Positions 33,656-44,921 of a stretch of DNA of 64,000 nucleotides are shown here, one piece after another (position 1 is the stretch's first letter; every line of letters begins with the position of its first letter). The stretch covers positions 296,001-360,000 of the forward strand of contig VNWV01000009.1 in the NCBI GenBank assembly GCA_009801085.1. Reading direction: 5' to 3'. The DNA is from Lasiodiplodia sp. COLG20 (Eukaryota > Ascomycota > Dothideomycetes > Botryosphaeriales > Botryosphaeriaceae). The notes beneath the pieces are model-generated. The model was not told the DNA's origin and did not search any database. It saw only the letters and a list, made by a program, of their open reading frames with translations. The position numbers and the translations under genes are program-made.

Positions 33656-36208
33656 GTTCAGAGTCCATGAATTAGGCTCCGACAGCCAACATAGAATAGC
33701 AGATCAAGCCCCGAAGCAGAGAGCAAGCAGTAGCAGGCATGAGCGCAGGCTTGGTCCGCGCGATAAGGAATTCTTTGCCTTGAATCACGTTCTTCTTTCT
33801 CATTTCGTATAATCTCACCTTGCGTAGGCCCTAGAGCCCCAGAATCAACACGAAATAAACGAGCCCTCGCTTCTGCCTGGAATTCGCAATTATCCGCATC
33901 GGAATGCTCATTCGGCCTTCCCTGCGAACTTCTCCGTGTTGATCGGAGTTAAAACTTCTCGGAATCGGCGGTCAGAAGCCAGCTGTTGACCTCCCGCATT
34001 TGGATCCCTTTGCCGAATTCACGCGGCACCATTACTCCGATCCCTGCTTATCTCCCGGTAGATTACGCCACACCTTGTATAACTATTCCGATCCCTACTC
34101 ACCGCCCCACAAAAGCGCGCAACTGGGTAGTTGGTCTAATTATTGCTGAAACCATTCGCAAGATCGCTAGGGCTTTTGGTGTTGTCGAGTCTGTTCCACC
34201 CTGAAATCACACCATCTCCCAATCCGTCTATGCCGAGCTGACTGTGGGGCTGAATTGGATGAAGAGACCAATTTTTGACTCCGATGATACGATCGGAATC
34301 CGCTGGTCCGATGCATGGTAATCCGCTGAGCGAGGCGCCACCATCGCAATGACCAACATCAATTAAGCGACTGATTTCTTTCCCCCCCACCTAGGCGGGC
34401 GAGACAACTACGCGGCCAAGACGGAAAAAAAGCAAGTCCAAAGCAACACTGTCTTGTCTGTCACAATCCTCCTCGGCAAAAGTCGAACAGGCGGTCAAAG
34501 TGCACCGGGATGTCGTGCTGTTACATTGCGGTGTAGGCTTTCTGCGACAGCCTCGAAGATGTATTCTCGGAAGTAGGTCCACAAGTTAAAGATTGAACCG
34601 ACTCGGAGTTCCTCGGCGCCAGCGAACGTGTGTCGTACGTCTCGCCTAGCCTTTTCCATGTTTTCCCGTTGCGGCAAGCGGTCGAAGAAAAGCGGGAATA
34701 CCCGCTCTAAAAGATTTTAGCCTCGAAACTAAGAGGCCGTATCTTAAGTATCATCTGCGGCGACCGTGCTCCGCCCTTCAAGATCACGATGCTTGGCGTC
34801 TGGTAGATCAACACGCTGTAGACTATGAAATTCCATTTCTATTAAATTTTTACTACTAGTATAAAGAAACACCTTGAGATCGCCGCATGCTTTGTTCAGG
34901 TTGTGCCATGGCTATAATACTAGATGGAACTACTACCGGTTAGTATATTGAGCGGCAGAGAACGAGTAGTAAACTTGAGCAGATAAATTGCAAACGCACG
35001 GCGCGTGTACTACTACTCTCGAGAAAATCTCAAACGGATTCGCCATACTCCAAAGTCTATTCAGGGGCGACGCTAAAAGGGTGATTGTCCCAATAATAGC
35101 TCCGCCTACACGGCGAAATTTTCCCAGGGTACGACTGTTTAAACTCACTAGAGGACTGCTTTCTACGGGACTCAGACACGTGCTAAACCTTTGGATTTCC
35201 TAACTGGGCTACATGCTTGGCAGTGATTTTAGACTTTCAATACGTACGTCGAGAACGGCAGATGGAGCAGCCACCGGTAGAACCTGGGATTAACGCGGCA
35301 GGTAGCCGGCTCGAGTGGACTTGGGACTTGACCTCGCCCTCACCGCCGTTCCGGAGGGCGGTCGCGAGATCGTCTACCACATGATGCTCAACAACACGCC
35401 CGGTTTGCTTGGCCGCTTTGAAAGCCACAAGCACAGCCACAGGCTCCAGATAGTTTTACCACTGTGGCCCAGCCACGGCGTCCACCCGGTCTTCAATGGA
35501 AAATGACGTGCTGTATCCTCAACTGGTCCAGAACCACGAAAAGGAACGGGATCAACCTTCTGTCTCTTGTGTAACACTAGACTCGATTATTATCAGCCCT
35601 TCTTATGAATACACACCTGCCAGATAAAGAAGAAAAACTAGAAGTACGTCATTGAGCACAAGGATCCTGTAACAAAACGGAGTATGGCGCCATGGCGGCA
35701 TTGGCGCGAGGCTCAGGGGTATACATTAGGCGCAACGAAACATTCTTTACGCCGATCTCGCTGAGAACGGGCTACGAGCTGACAACGGACGGCCGGCTAA
35801 AGCTCTGTCTGGTCGACAGTTTGATCTGCATGGCCCTTGCTCCTTGGCGTGCATGCCAAGTACTTACTCGTCTTCGCAGGACGGTGAGAGAGCGGTAGAA
35901 GATCGCGGAGCTCCGGTCAATGGGCAGTCCCTGCTAAAGCCCAAGGCCCCCCAGGTCCACAAGTCACATTGTACGATGCTGCAAAATAGCAAGGAAGCTG
36001 GAACTTGTGCACATTCCGGGCCGTTGTGCGAGCGTGTGGATTGAGCGAGAAAAGACTCCTCTGTCTCTGTGTAAGGAGCATTATCCTTGAAGCGGACAAG
36101 CGAGCTGCTTATGAAGCGCTGGCGAAAGGGTCCACATATGCCAGACTATGAAATAGTCCATTAAAAAAAACTTGTACTGTTGATAACGCCGTGGAGAGAT
36201 CAAGGCTG
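33656..36208. other. Gene-poor gap between the two regulators
   Basis: About 2.55 kb without an intact gene. It includes a possible decayed transposase fragment near 33,986-34,330 (separate entry). The remaining short frames on both strands look random. Composition is mixed, with AT-rich patches near 34,700-35,000. Confidence 0.5.
33986..34330 (+). pseudogene. Possible decayed Tc1/mariner-like transposase fragment
   Basis: The translated stretch THRPTKARNWVVGLIIAE followed by TIRKIARAFGVVES (about 34,098-34,190) resembles the helix-turn-helix head of Tc1/mariner-type transposases. Those typically read like TP.KRA.I.GL...G.S...IA...GV..STV. It is cut by a stop right after, and in the same frame a further stretch (VYAELTVGLNWMKRPIFD) continues past it. 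No terminal inverted repeats or TA duplication could be located by eye. The call rests on resemblance alone and could be wrong. Confidence 0.3.
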
Positions 36209-38157
36209 TTAGAGGACATCTAACCACACTCCATCTTCGTGCAATCCCAGGGCCCGCAGATCAGCAGGGGTCAGTGATGCAGGTGTTTGTGGGTCAGGAG
36301 AAATCGCGACGTCCAGAATTTCCTCAATGCGTTGATGGGCTGATCTGAATGCTGAAATTTGGCCATCGCCTTCTCGCGCCGTGTGGTCCAAGCATCTCAA
36401 AAAGAGACTTAGCTCTTGGATGTGCTTGAAACGCACCGATGGCACTGATCTCGACGCTGTTGAGGGACTGCGGCGGCTTTGGTAGAAGAGCACAACGGCG
36501 AGCACGCCCGCGCATTGTATGCCATAAAGGTGCATCTGTAGTCGTGCCCATCAGCTGCTATTTCATTTTGAAAAGAGGTATCCCGACCGTTCGTGATGGG
36601 TTCTGTGAAGGCGGCTTTGTTACCTTGGAGACGAAGTCTGAGCGGAAGAATCCCAGGTTGTTGCGATTCTCAGCGACGGTCAGCAATGCGGAGAGCATTT
36701 TGTGGGAGACCTTTACCAAGCCATCCACGTATGCTGCATCACTGCGAACCAGATGTCGCCGAAGTACGAAGTGGGGATAAAGGTAAGAGAGGTACACGTC
36801 GAAGAGGAGGTAGCATTCGTCAAATGGCCGGCCAGATCGCCAGCAGTCTGGGTCGTATCGGAGGGACACCGGCACGGCCTGCCATGTCGCTTCGAGTCGC
36901 TTTACGATGTCCCTGCAAGATGTATGGGTGAGAACATGGTGGCTTTGTTGGTGAGCTAATTAAACATACTGTGGAGAAGCGCTGTTATTGGCACTGGCGG
37001 GCTCTACCTCGAGCATGAAAACTAGAAGCTCCTCGAGAAGTGCACTGAGCGCGAGAGTAGTTTGGTCAGACAAACTTTGATAAGGTGCTGAATCAGGTAA
37101 TTGGAGGATGTCGCCCAGGGTGGGGTCGCCGCTTTTTTGTTGTTGGCCCAAGTCGCCTGGACTTGGCTCAAATGTCCACGTCGAGTACAAGCGGGATATT
37201 GTGGGCGGACGGCCAAGGATGATGGCGATATGCTTATCCAGGCCATACGACTCGGTAAAGAGCCGTTTTCGGAGGCCGAAAAGCGAATTCGTGGATAGAC
37301 TCCCGAGTGGGAGTCTCTGATGGATCCCCGAAGCGAATACCGCAGTTGCGAGCTCACTCAGTCTACGCTGCACAGCATGGTCTGTTGCAAGTTAGCCGTC
37401 CGTTGATGTGGAATCATTTGCAATGTATCCGGTAGTGCTTACTGTTGGCCCCGTAGAGCGTGAAAAGCAGAAGCAAGTTCTGGTAAAGCAGCCAGACTGC
37501 AAGCTCACCATTTGTTCCTAAGCTCATGTTGAACTCAACACACTTGCTACTTGCATCCACCAGCTCTTGGAGCAACCGGCCTTTCGCTTTGGGACTCAGA
37601 CCCGCTGGACTTGACAATTGGACATCCTTGCTTATTGTTGCAAGCGATAGTGCAGCAAAGGAAAAAAGGAGCCCAAAAAACTCCCATCGCAGATGCGGGA
37701 TGGATAGCCTTTCGTGTTCTTCTTGCAGCGTTGCACTCGGATTGCTACTCGTATCTCTAAAGATTCGATCCGAAAGAAGAATGTAGTCCAGCTCGGTCAG
37801 ATGCGGTGGCATGTCCACACGATGCAGCCTTTCCATGGCGGAGCTAACAGCTGACCGTTGGATAATGCCCGGGCCTTTTTCAGGCAGTTGGTCCACCAAC
37901 CTACGCAACAGCCGCTCGTCCTTGGCCAGAGCCAATAGCTGTGCGCCTTCCCGGATCCTGTCCAAACCAACATCTCCCCGCTTGCACCAAAGGTCCCACG
38001 GGAGCGTCGCCTCGTCAGGAAAGATGGACGAAATGCTGGTCTGGCCCAGGAAACCAGCTCCAACATGCCTCGAGCTTTTGGAAGGGGATGACGCCAAGAT
38101 CCTTGACGGTTCCGGGCTGGACTTAGCGTCAGCACCGAACATTAATTGGCAAGACAT
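36209..38157 (-). CDS. Fungal transcription-factor-domain protein lacking the zinc cluster
   Basis: Four exons on the minus strand join in phase: 38,157-37,443, 37,381-36,970, 36,912-36,624 and 36,535-36,209. They give 580 residues from the first in-frame ATG. The protein matches the regulatory half of the Zn2Cys6 factor at 31.4-33.7 kb block by block: LRWEFFGLLF, LAVWLLYQNLLLL, YGLDKHIAIILGRPP, LRYDPDCWRSGRP. No CX2CX6C cluster is present in frame or in the 400 bases upstream. A stop (TAA) lies just upstream of the frame. A TATA-like stretch (38,441-38,450) and an ATG at 38,401 sit in a plausible promoter place, but I could not join that ATG in phase to exon 1. It may be a 5'-broken paralogue or a genuine zinc-less regulator. 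Confidence 0.7.
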
Positions 38158-39486
38158 ATTCCAAAGGGGTCCACCTTGTCGAATCCGTGACCCGCGTGTT
38201 TGAACTGCATCTGCGTGACTGGCTACCAACGGTGGGTGAGGAATACGTCCACGTTCTCTGTCCCTGCATTAGCCGGGCTTGGCGGATTAAGTGGAGAGCA
38301 GGGGAGAGACAAACCTGGTCCAGGGTTCCAGCTGACGATTGCGCAGAGTCAACCGAGTAGCTCCTAGCGGATGGGAACATATCTTTTTGCGCGATGCTCA
38401 TTCTATGGTTCATAGATATCGACAGTTTCTGTATATATAAGCCGCATACCATTGTCATGCGTAGTCGTGCTGTGAAGGATTCGCACTCTTGGCTTGATGT
38501 AGAAGACAGGAGACTAGAATAGCTTCACGTTTCTTATCCATCCAGCAGCTTGGTTCGATGATCCTTCCGAGGCCAGCCAGCCAGTCATGTTTCGTTACGG
38601 AGCGCACGCCGGTTTTGGACCCCATCGGCCGCTACCACCTTCCTAATGCAGCGCGTCACAGAGGGGCATTATATGTTTACTTGTGTCTAGGGTGCGTCCG
38701 CCTGAATACGCGAATACGCCAACAGGCTGTTGTCGAGACCCATTTTACCTCAGTCGCAGGGGTGGAATTGAATCCGAGGGCGGTGGCTGCACCTCTTCTA
38801 CACATTGCGGCCCCACAACTGTTCCCGCCCCCACGTACGCAACCCTCACCTCGAGTTGCGTTGCCTGAGCCGAGTTCACGAGCCCGTGCAGCCTGTCAAG
38901 CGAGCTCGCCATCTGCATTCCTCACAAAGTTGCGCGGCCTGGCCCGAAGACGATACCGACGCGTATGCACACGACTCGCGGATTGAGGGGCTGCAACCTC
39001 GTTTCCCTATCTTTTCTTTGCGCTACAGCCAATTGAGTCACCACATCTATCCGTTCCCTGCCCTAAGCCATAACTCCAGACGAAACCGTGTAGGCTGCTC
39101 TATACCAGCCTACTGATGACTGCATCATGAAAAATAAACGTGCTTTCGCGTCGTGTTGGTGGAGGGGGTAAGTGAGTGGATTGGCGATGTGCTTATAGAG
39201 CACAAAGCAACGGAATTAGAAAAAGGATAGCGAATATACGTGTACGACTTGTAAAATGATTCGTCGAATCCCCATCATCTGGCTTACGAAGAGTTGAAAT
39301 AGCGGGCTTTCGTGACTATATTTCCACCATTGACGTCGTGATTAATCATGTATCGGTCATTGCTAAGTATGGAGACATTTTGAACCATTGTATCATTCCA
39401 GCTCGAGCCTGAGTCGTCATCGTGATGAACAGGCCCGGTGCCCAAAACAACTCTGTTCCCAGAAAGCTTCTAAGCTACTAATGGAG
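38158..39486. other. Intergenic, no gene seen
   Basis: About 1.3 kb. The left 300 bases include the unresolved 5' region of the preceding gene. Bases 38,560-39,110 are GC-rich but carry no protein-like frame. The right end is the 3' flank of the ankyrin gene. Confidence 0.4.
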
Positions 39487-40320
39487 CTACTGGGGCAGAA
39501 CAAGAGTATCAAGACCTTCCGCAGATTGCCAGAGTTGGTCCGTACAGGCTTCGGAGCTTCCCAAGAGCAGAAGGATTGTTTGATTGTTGTGACGCTCTTG
39601 TGCTAGAGAAAGGGGGGTTCTCTGCCATCGGTCCACTGACTCTACCGAAGCCCCTCGTTCCAGCAACAGCTGCACAATGAGGTTGTGCCCTTCTCTTGCA
39701 GATATATGCAATGCTGTGAGTCCATTGCTATCTGCTGCAGACGCATCGACCCCTTTATTCAAGAGCAAGCGTACGACTTCATCATTGCCTCTTTCAGCAG
39801 CCGTGTGAAGTGCTAAAGTTGCCCACTCTTGAGTTGTCAATGACCTCGAGTGAGACTGAAAAGTATTGAAGGATAAGGCTTCAGTTGGGTCCTCGCCTCC
39901 CTCAATTCTGACTGACTCGGAGTAGATTGTTGCCGATATTGTGTGGTTGAATGCATCGGTTGAAAGAGATGCGGACCAGTCCACCTCTGTGAAAGGTGCG
40001 TGTTGCCAGCCAATGGTTGGGTCCGGGAAGTCCGTTCTGTTGCAGGATACACTGGTTCGAGGGCTGAGTTGGGAATGAGGTGAATCCATGGTGTTGTCGA
40101 GTTGGTTATTGTTCATGTTGCCTGCAGATGTGTCTTCTGGGAGGTCGATGTCTTGGCCTCCACCAGCCTGGAGTTGGAGCTTCCGCTTCTTCGAATTCTG
40201 TCTGAAGGTGCGTTGTGCTATGCGATTTTGGATCCGGCGGCGTTCGACCGGATCTTTGACCCTGGTCCAGTCGTCATGTGGCTGCGAGATGTCAGAGATC
40301 ATCTCTACCCGGTCGATCAT
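39487..40320 (-). CDS. bANK transcription factor (basic region plus ankyrin repeats, ToxE-like)
   Basis: A single open frame of 277 residues from ATG 40,320. Residues about 22-47 form a bZIP-type basic region (VERRRIQNRIAQRTFRQ, then KKRK) without a leucine zipper. The C-terminal 110 residues contain about three ankyrin repeats: LALHTAAERGNDEVVRLLL, LTALHISAREGHNLIVQLL and TPLSLAQERHNNQTILLLL. This combination defines the bANK family, whose founding member ToxE controls HC-toxin genes and whose relative Aps2 controls apicidin genes. Those are nonribosomal cyclic tetrapeptide clusters. That makes this gene the best candidate regulator of the NRPS at the left, although 27 kb and several genes lie between. 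The basic region is shared with the protein at 29.8-30.6 kb. Confidence 0.88.
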   Translation of the reverse strand: MIDRVEMISDISQPHDDWTRVKDPVERRRIQNRIAQRTFRQNSKKRKLQLQAGGGQDIDLPEDTSAGNMNNNQLDNTMDSPHSQLSPRTSVSCNRTDFPDPTIGWQHAPFTEVDWSASLSTDAFNHTISATIYSESVRIEGGEDPTEALSFNTFQSHSRSLTTQEWATLALHTAAERGNDEVVRLLLNKGVDASAADSNGLTALHISAREGHNLIVQLLLERGASVESVDRWQRTPLSLAQERHNNQTILLLLGSSEACTDQLWQSAEGLDTLVLPQ

Positions 40321-42066
40321 GATAGTGCTGATGGCCGGCCACGAACGGGAGAGTCGCTTGACTTCTGTAATGTGCTGCTTGAACTTTCCATGTCACGTCT
40401 TTCTGGAGCTTATAACATACTTCGGGATGCTCTTCCTCGGAATTCGATAGGTAGAGATACTTGACTCCCGAGGGGTTAGTTGGGGGCCATTCCCAAGGTC
40501 TCGACCGGTCCCTGCAGAGTGTCCGTGCTTCTGCATGAGTGCTGTGGGAAGTTGCGAATACGAGGTGCAGTAGTACAGCATCAAGCTTATACATTTACCG
40601 TGCTCTCTTAGCTAGCGGTTACAAATTGTGAGAGCCCCACTGTGTCTTGATACACAGTTGCTGTATCCCAAACATTCAGCGAAAGTCCTTGTCAGTGTGC
40701 GAGTAATGTAAAGCTTCCTTATGTAGAGGGAAGTGCCAATCAAGAGAGCAGCACTAAAGAGAAGCAAAATAGTGTTTAGTTCTATGGAGAAAACGACTCT
40801 CCAATTACGATTCTGTTTCACGGCTCGTTGATTGACGAAGCGCTTGAGACCATTTATAAGGATGTTGAAAACATCATCATCATCTAAACCATTTCGTTGC
40901 AGCTTCTGATTTAAACAAGGGGACTGGTGATAACTTACATTCTCATCAATCTAAGGACATTCCATTATGTCCACTGTAGTTTCCAGGAAGTCCTGAGATT
41001 CCCCGTGATTAAATCTTGTCATCGGCTCCAACCTATATAAGCAGTCCGGTGCCAGCCCCTCGGTCTGCAACGCCAAGTTAAGGCCAATCCCTCTTTCCGT
41101 TGCGAGTTATCAGATGATGGCCCGTCTGGCTCGGCCAAAATCTCCAATGCAGCATAAACTACGCGAAGGGGTTCAATCCCAAGCTCTGGCTGGTCTCTGT
41201 CCGGGCAAAACAAGCACACTACGATCGACACAAAGATGAAACAGTCACTGAAGTGATGCACATGAGATTGACAGCTGGGATTATTCAAGCGACCGCCAGT
41301 GTGGGCTCTTGCCTTGAGCTGGCTGGAAGATGTTTCTTCGACGACGCGTCCCTTATGGATGCTGTCTTGAGAGCCATGCCGCCACACCGCATGGGCGAAA
41401 ACGATCATAAATTGGACTACTGAGGTAAGAAGCAGATATAGAAGAATATCATCTTACAGAGTGCTCAAATAGAAGGGAAGACATACAATGCAATTGTAGG
41501 TAAAATGGTCACCACGCGTTGTCTTTCAGTTGGGACATTCGATCTAAAATCTTCCCACACGAGATCATCTTGGGAGGAATATTCGTAAATGCATGGACGG
41601 CTTTTGCAAAAACTGTAGTCTGACTGACAGGAGGTGAAGTGAGGATTCAAAAGAAAAAAAAAAAGTGGTTTGTAAAGGACGAGCACGAAAGGACGTATCT
41701 CGAGGACATGAGATGTGCCGAAGTTTTATACATATCAACTCCGAATCGTTCACAGCTACCCCGACCAATTGATACGACCCTGATATTTCTCTTACGCTAC
41801 TCCGGGCTCCGGAGCTGCCGATCAACGCGTGGTTCGGAATAAGCAGGTGGGTCGTAAGCCGATTCAAGCTTACTAGTCTGCTGATTCACTGTCGATATTA
41901 CACTTAATCACCCCACATGTAATATCTTGTAAGTGGAGGTTCATGCCGAGTGGCACAGCATGTCAGCAATCCTTGAGAACTTCAGCCGCTATGATTGTCT
42001 TAAGAGGGTTCTCTCGAGGCTTTGGCAAAGCCAGTCTACCTGACTCGGCATCAAATTCCATCCAAA
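40321..42066. other. Intergenic, no supported gene
   Basis: About 1.75 kb, AT-rich. Several hydrophobic frames occur on the minus strand (40,612-40,821, 41,019-41,408, 41,465-41,686). They do not join through plausible splice sites into a recognisable protein. They could be remnants of a membrane-protein gene, but I cannot support one. Confidence 0.4.
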
Positions 42067-43825
42067 ATGTTACCTCTAGTTGCGTTAGTTGCGCTTGGCA
42101 CATTTGCAATCTATTATTTTGTCCTCTATCCTTTCTTTCTCTCCCCACTCGCCAAGATTCCAAATGCTCACTGGAGCGCGCCGGTCTCGTCGCTCTGGGT
42201 CTTACGCCTTCGCTATGGGTATAGAGAGAAGCAAGTGCTGCACGAAGCTCACCAGAGACTCGGGCCTGTGGTCCGAGTCGGGCCGCAAGACTTGAGTATC
42301 AGTTCTTATGACGATGGTGTCCGTGTCATCTATGGAGGCGGATTTGACAAACCTGGATACTTCGATTTCTACAAATACTTTGGGTACGTAAGCGCGCGTA
42401 GAAATGATGATCGAACTGCCACTCACTACATGTTCCAGCGAACCGAACGCATTTTGTAGCCTTCTCAAAAGGGACCACGCCGTTTATCGCCGCCGCGTGT
42501 CAAGCGTCTACTCAAAAAGTGCACTTTACAACTCAGAGCATTTGATGGACATCACCAAGAAGCTACTGGGCGGGACTTTCATGTCTATGATCCAGAGTTA
42601 TGCCGACTCATCCTCCCCTGTAGATATGCTGACGATGACATATGCCCTCTGTCTGGATTGGGTTGATTCGTTCATCTTTGGCTATTCAAGCATCAACAAA
42701 TTACTTCGACCAGATGGCAATGACGTCGACATTTTCCTTACGTACTACGAGGAACGATACTCCAAAGAGGCCTTTTGGCTGCAGGAGCTCCCAGCATTGT
42801 CGAAACTGGTCACCAAACTGGGTTTCTCCATCATTCCGAAAGAGGGACAAGAGGCTACCCGATGGCTCGAGGACTGGCTGCAGCAGATGTGCGACAGAGC
42901 AGATACGGCCATAGAAAAGGGTGATCTTCTCGATGCTGCCAACGTACCCATTGTGTACCAGCAGGTGAAGCAAGCAGTGAACAGAGACTGTCTCGATGAC
43001 AGCGAGACCACAAGAAAGCGCAAGATTGCCAGTGAGCTTTTCGATCACATGTGTAAGCTGCTCAAAAAAGAAAGACCATGGAGATTGATACTGACCACTC
43101 TCATAGCAAGCGCCCGTGAAGTCTTAGGTACGAGAACCTTCCCAGCAAGAGAAAGGTAACTGACGTGCCCCGTAGGACTGGTCTTGGGATACGCAATTTT
43201 CTACATTTCGGGCAAGCCGGAAGTGCAGTCTAGATTACGGGAGGAGCTTCTCAGCTTGAGCTCGCCGATCACTGCAGGTACTAGCGAGTCTCAGCTGCCA
43301 ACACCGTCTTCCCTCGAAAGTCTACCGTACCTTGATGCTGTTATAAAGGAATCGCTCCGAATGCGCCCAACAAGCACTCCGTTGCCACGCATAACGCCCA
43401 CAGACAAAGCAGTCACGCTTGGTGGATTTGAGAACATCCCACCGGGAACACGGGTCAATACCTTCCAATGGTTCGTCCACCGTGATCCCAGGGCGTGGTC
43501 GAATGTGGACGAGTGGATCCCTGAGAGATGGCTTTCTGGAAACGCTGGATCGGATTCCGGAGTCCTGTGGCCCTTCGTTACGGGTTCAAGAATGTGCTTA
43601 GGATCACATCTTGCTGGATACAGTAAGTCTCTCCATCTTAACACCGCGCTTTAAGAGATATGTATGGTACTAAGTCGTCCCCTCAACTTTCCAGTCATGA
43701 GGTATACCCTAGCTGCGATCTACACAAACTTTACCACGAGTGTCGATTACCGGTATACGTCTAGCCATGAAGAGCCCGGATCGTTGGAGGATCACTTGAT
43801 GATTAGATTTCACTTAGCCACATAG
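42067..43825 (+). CDS. Cytochrome P450 monooxygenase
   Basis: Five exons (42,067-42,383, 42,439-43,052, 43,107-43,127, 43,176-43,622, 43,695-43,825) give 509 residues. It begins with a membrane anchor (VALVALGTFAIYYFVLYPFF) and the usual KIPNAHW hinge. The K-helix ExxR is in KESLRMRP, the PERF-like block in PERWL, and the heme-binding loop is FVTGSRMCLG with Cys about residue 456. The I-helix is odd: where AG.(D/E)TT is expected the model reads SAREVLG, spread over a 21-nt exon. The first of the two introns there (43,053-43,106, 54 nt) is a multiple of three without a stop and could be retained. The enzyme is microsomal; its substrate is unknown. It may belong to the cluster or to the oxidase genes to its right. 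Confidence 0.88.
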
Positions 43826-44921
43826 TCTGAATCGTTCGTTCGTGTAGACTTGGACATAGTTAGGGGGAAAGACTTAGCGTCGCTAGGCAAGAGCATCTAA
43901 AACCAAAGATTGAGTGATGGAGCACGGAAGCAAGGAGCAGAATTGTGGATTCGTGGTAGTCGGGTCGACCTTGTCGATCTAACCTACTATCTAAAAGCTG
44001 TCCGGGGGTTCTCCTAGATCGTTCTGGGAAGAAACCGTAACAGTATCTCCCATTAGAACGAGAGAAGAAAAAGACTACCAACTTGAACAATTTGAATACT
44101 TTTGTTTGTAGCCGAGGTATAACATGCTGTCCTGTGCTTCAAGCTTAAAGCGAGAATTCTGCCCCATGTTACGTCATGAAAAGCAAACGTCAGGGTATAA
44201 AAAGCAAATTGTCCTCCAATCGTTCTGGTATTTTGCCAGCCCGATGCAACGTTCGACGCGAATACAATCCCGCCCAAGATTCGAAGAGTCACTCATCCTG
44301 TGATCATTACCGCACTCTTCAGTGTTCTTGGAATCTGTGTTATTGCTCTCACGCAAGACAGATGACGCCTTCAAAATGTTGCTAGTCCTACGAATATTGT
44401 CTATTTATGAGAAATTTGAGCGAGACTTTACAACTGCGGGATAAAGTGCCACGCCGCTGGTCTAAAAAGTTTATTATAAATCATCAAGCGAATGGTCGAT
44501 CTGTTACCGGATTCTCGGTGTGCTATTAAGCTTATTATTGAACGGGAACTCGGCACGTCCTATAGCCGACTCATCCACCACCGAATCTTGAGTACCGTTA
44601 ATTTTAATGTCATCACAGTATATACGATTGTGAGCCCCTTAGGCCTCTACGCCTAAACTTTATGCCTTTGCGAGAATCCATCCCTTGCATGCGTTATGTT
44701 TTCACGCGCATATTTTTATTGATGAGTCTAGATGAACCGAGGCCCCTAAGATTATGTGCTTACTGGCTATGCGGGGCTAGAGGAATAGCCTCGGATCAAA
44801 GTGGTTGCTAGCTTAACTTCAGTGCATATATGAATGCTTAATTCGCTCACTTTCTGCTGGGAGTCTTGATGACTATCACGTCAACAGTAACTTGTTTCGT
44901 CTATCGTATACGAAAACGAAT
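43826..44921. other. Intergenic, AT-rich
   Basis: About 1.1 kb of AT-rich sequence with frequent stops in all frames. Presumed 3' flank of the P450 and promoter of the FAD monooxygenase. No gene seen. Confidence 0.4.

Larger units (their letters stand above)
1..40320. other. Candidate PKS-NRPS secondary-metabolite cluster
   Basis: NRPS, ABCC transporter, 2OG oxygenase, highly reducing PKS and up to four regulators lie contiguously, with short spacings through 33.7 kb and looser spacing to 40.3 kb. The left end is not reached because the NRPS is cut. The right limit is uncertain: the bANK gene argues for extending to 40.3 kb, and the P450 and FAD monooxygenase could extend it further. The grouping is inferred from content and proximity, not from expression. 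Confidence 0.75.

Noticed and set aside
38158..38560. Upstream exon with the missing zinc cluster for the minus-strand regulator
   Set aside because: No CX2CX6C pattern in any minus-strand frame; the ATG at 38,401 gives 29 residues that do not join in phase to the known exon.
40612..41686. Hydrophobic minus-strand frames, considered as an integral membrane protein gene
   Set aside because: No set of splice sites joins them in phase, and no family motif appears.
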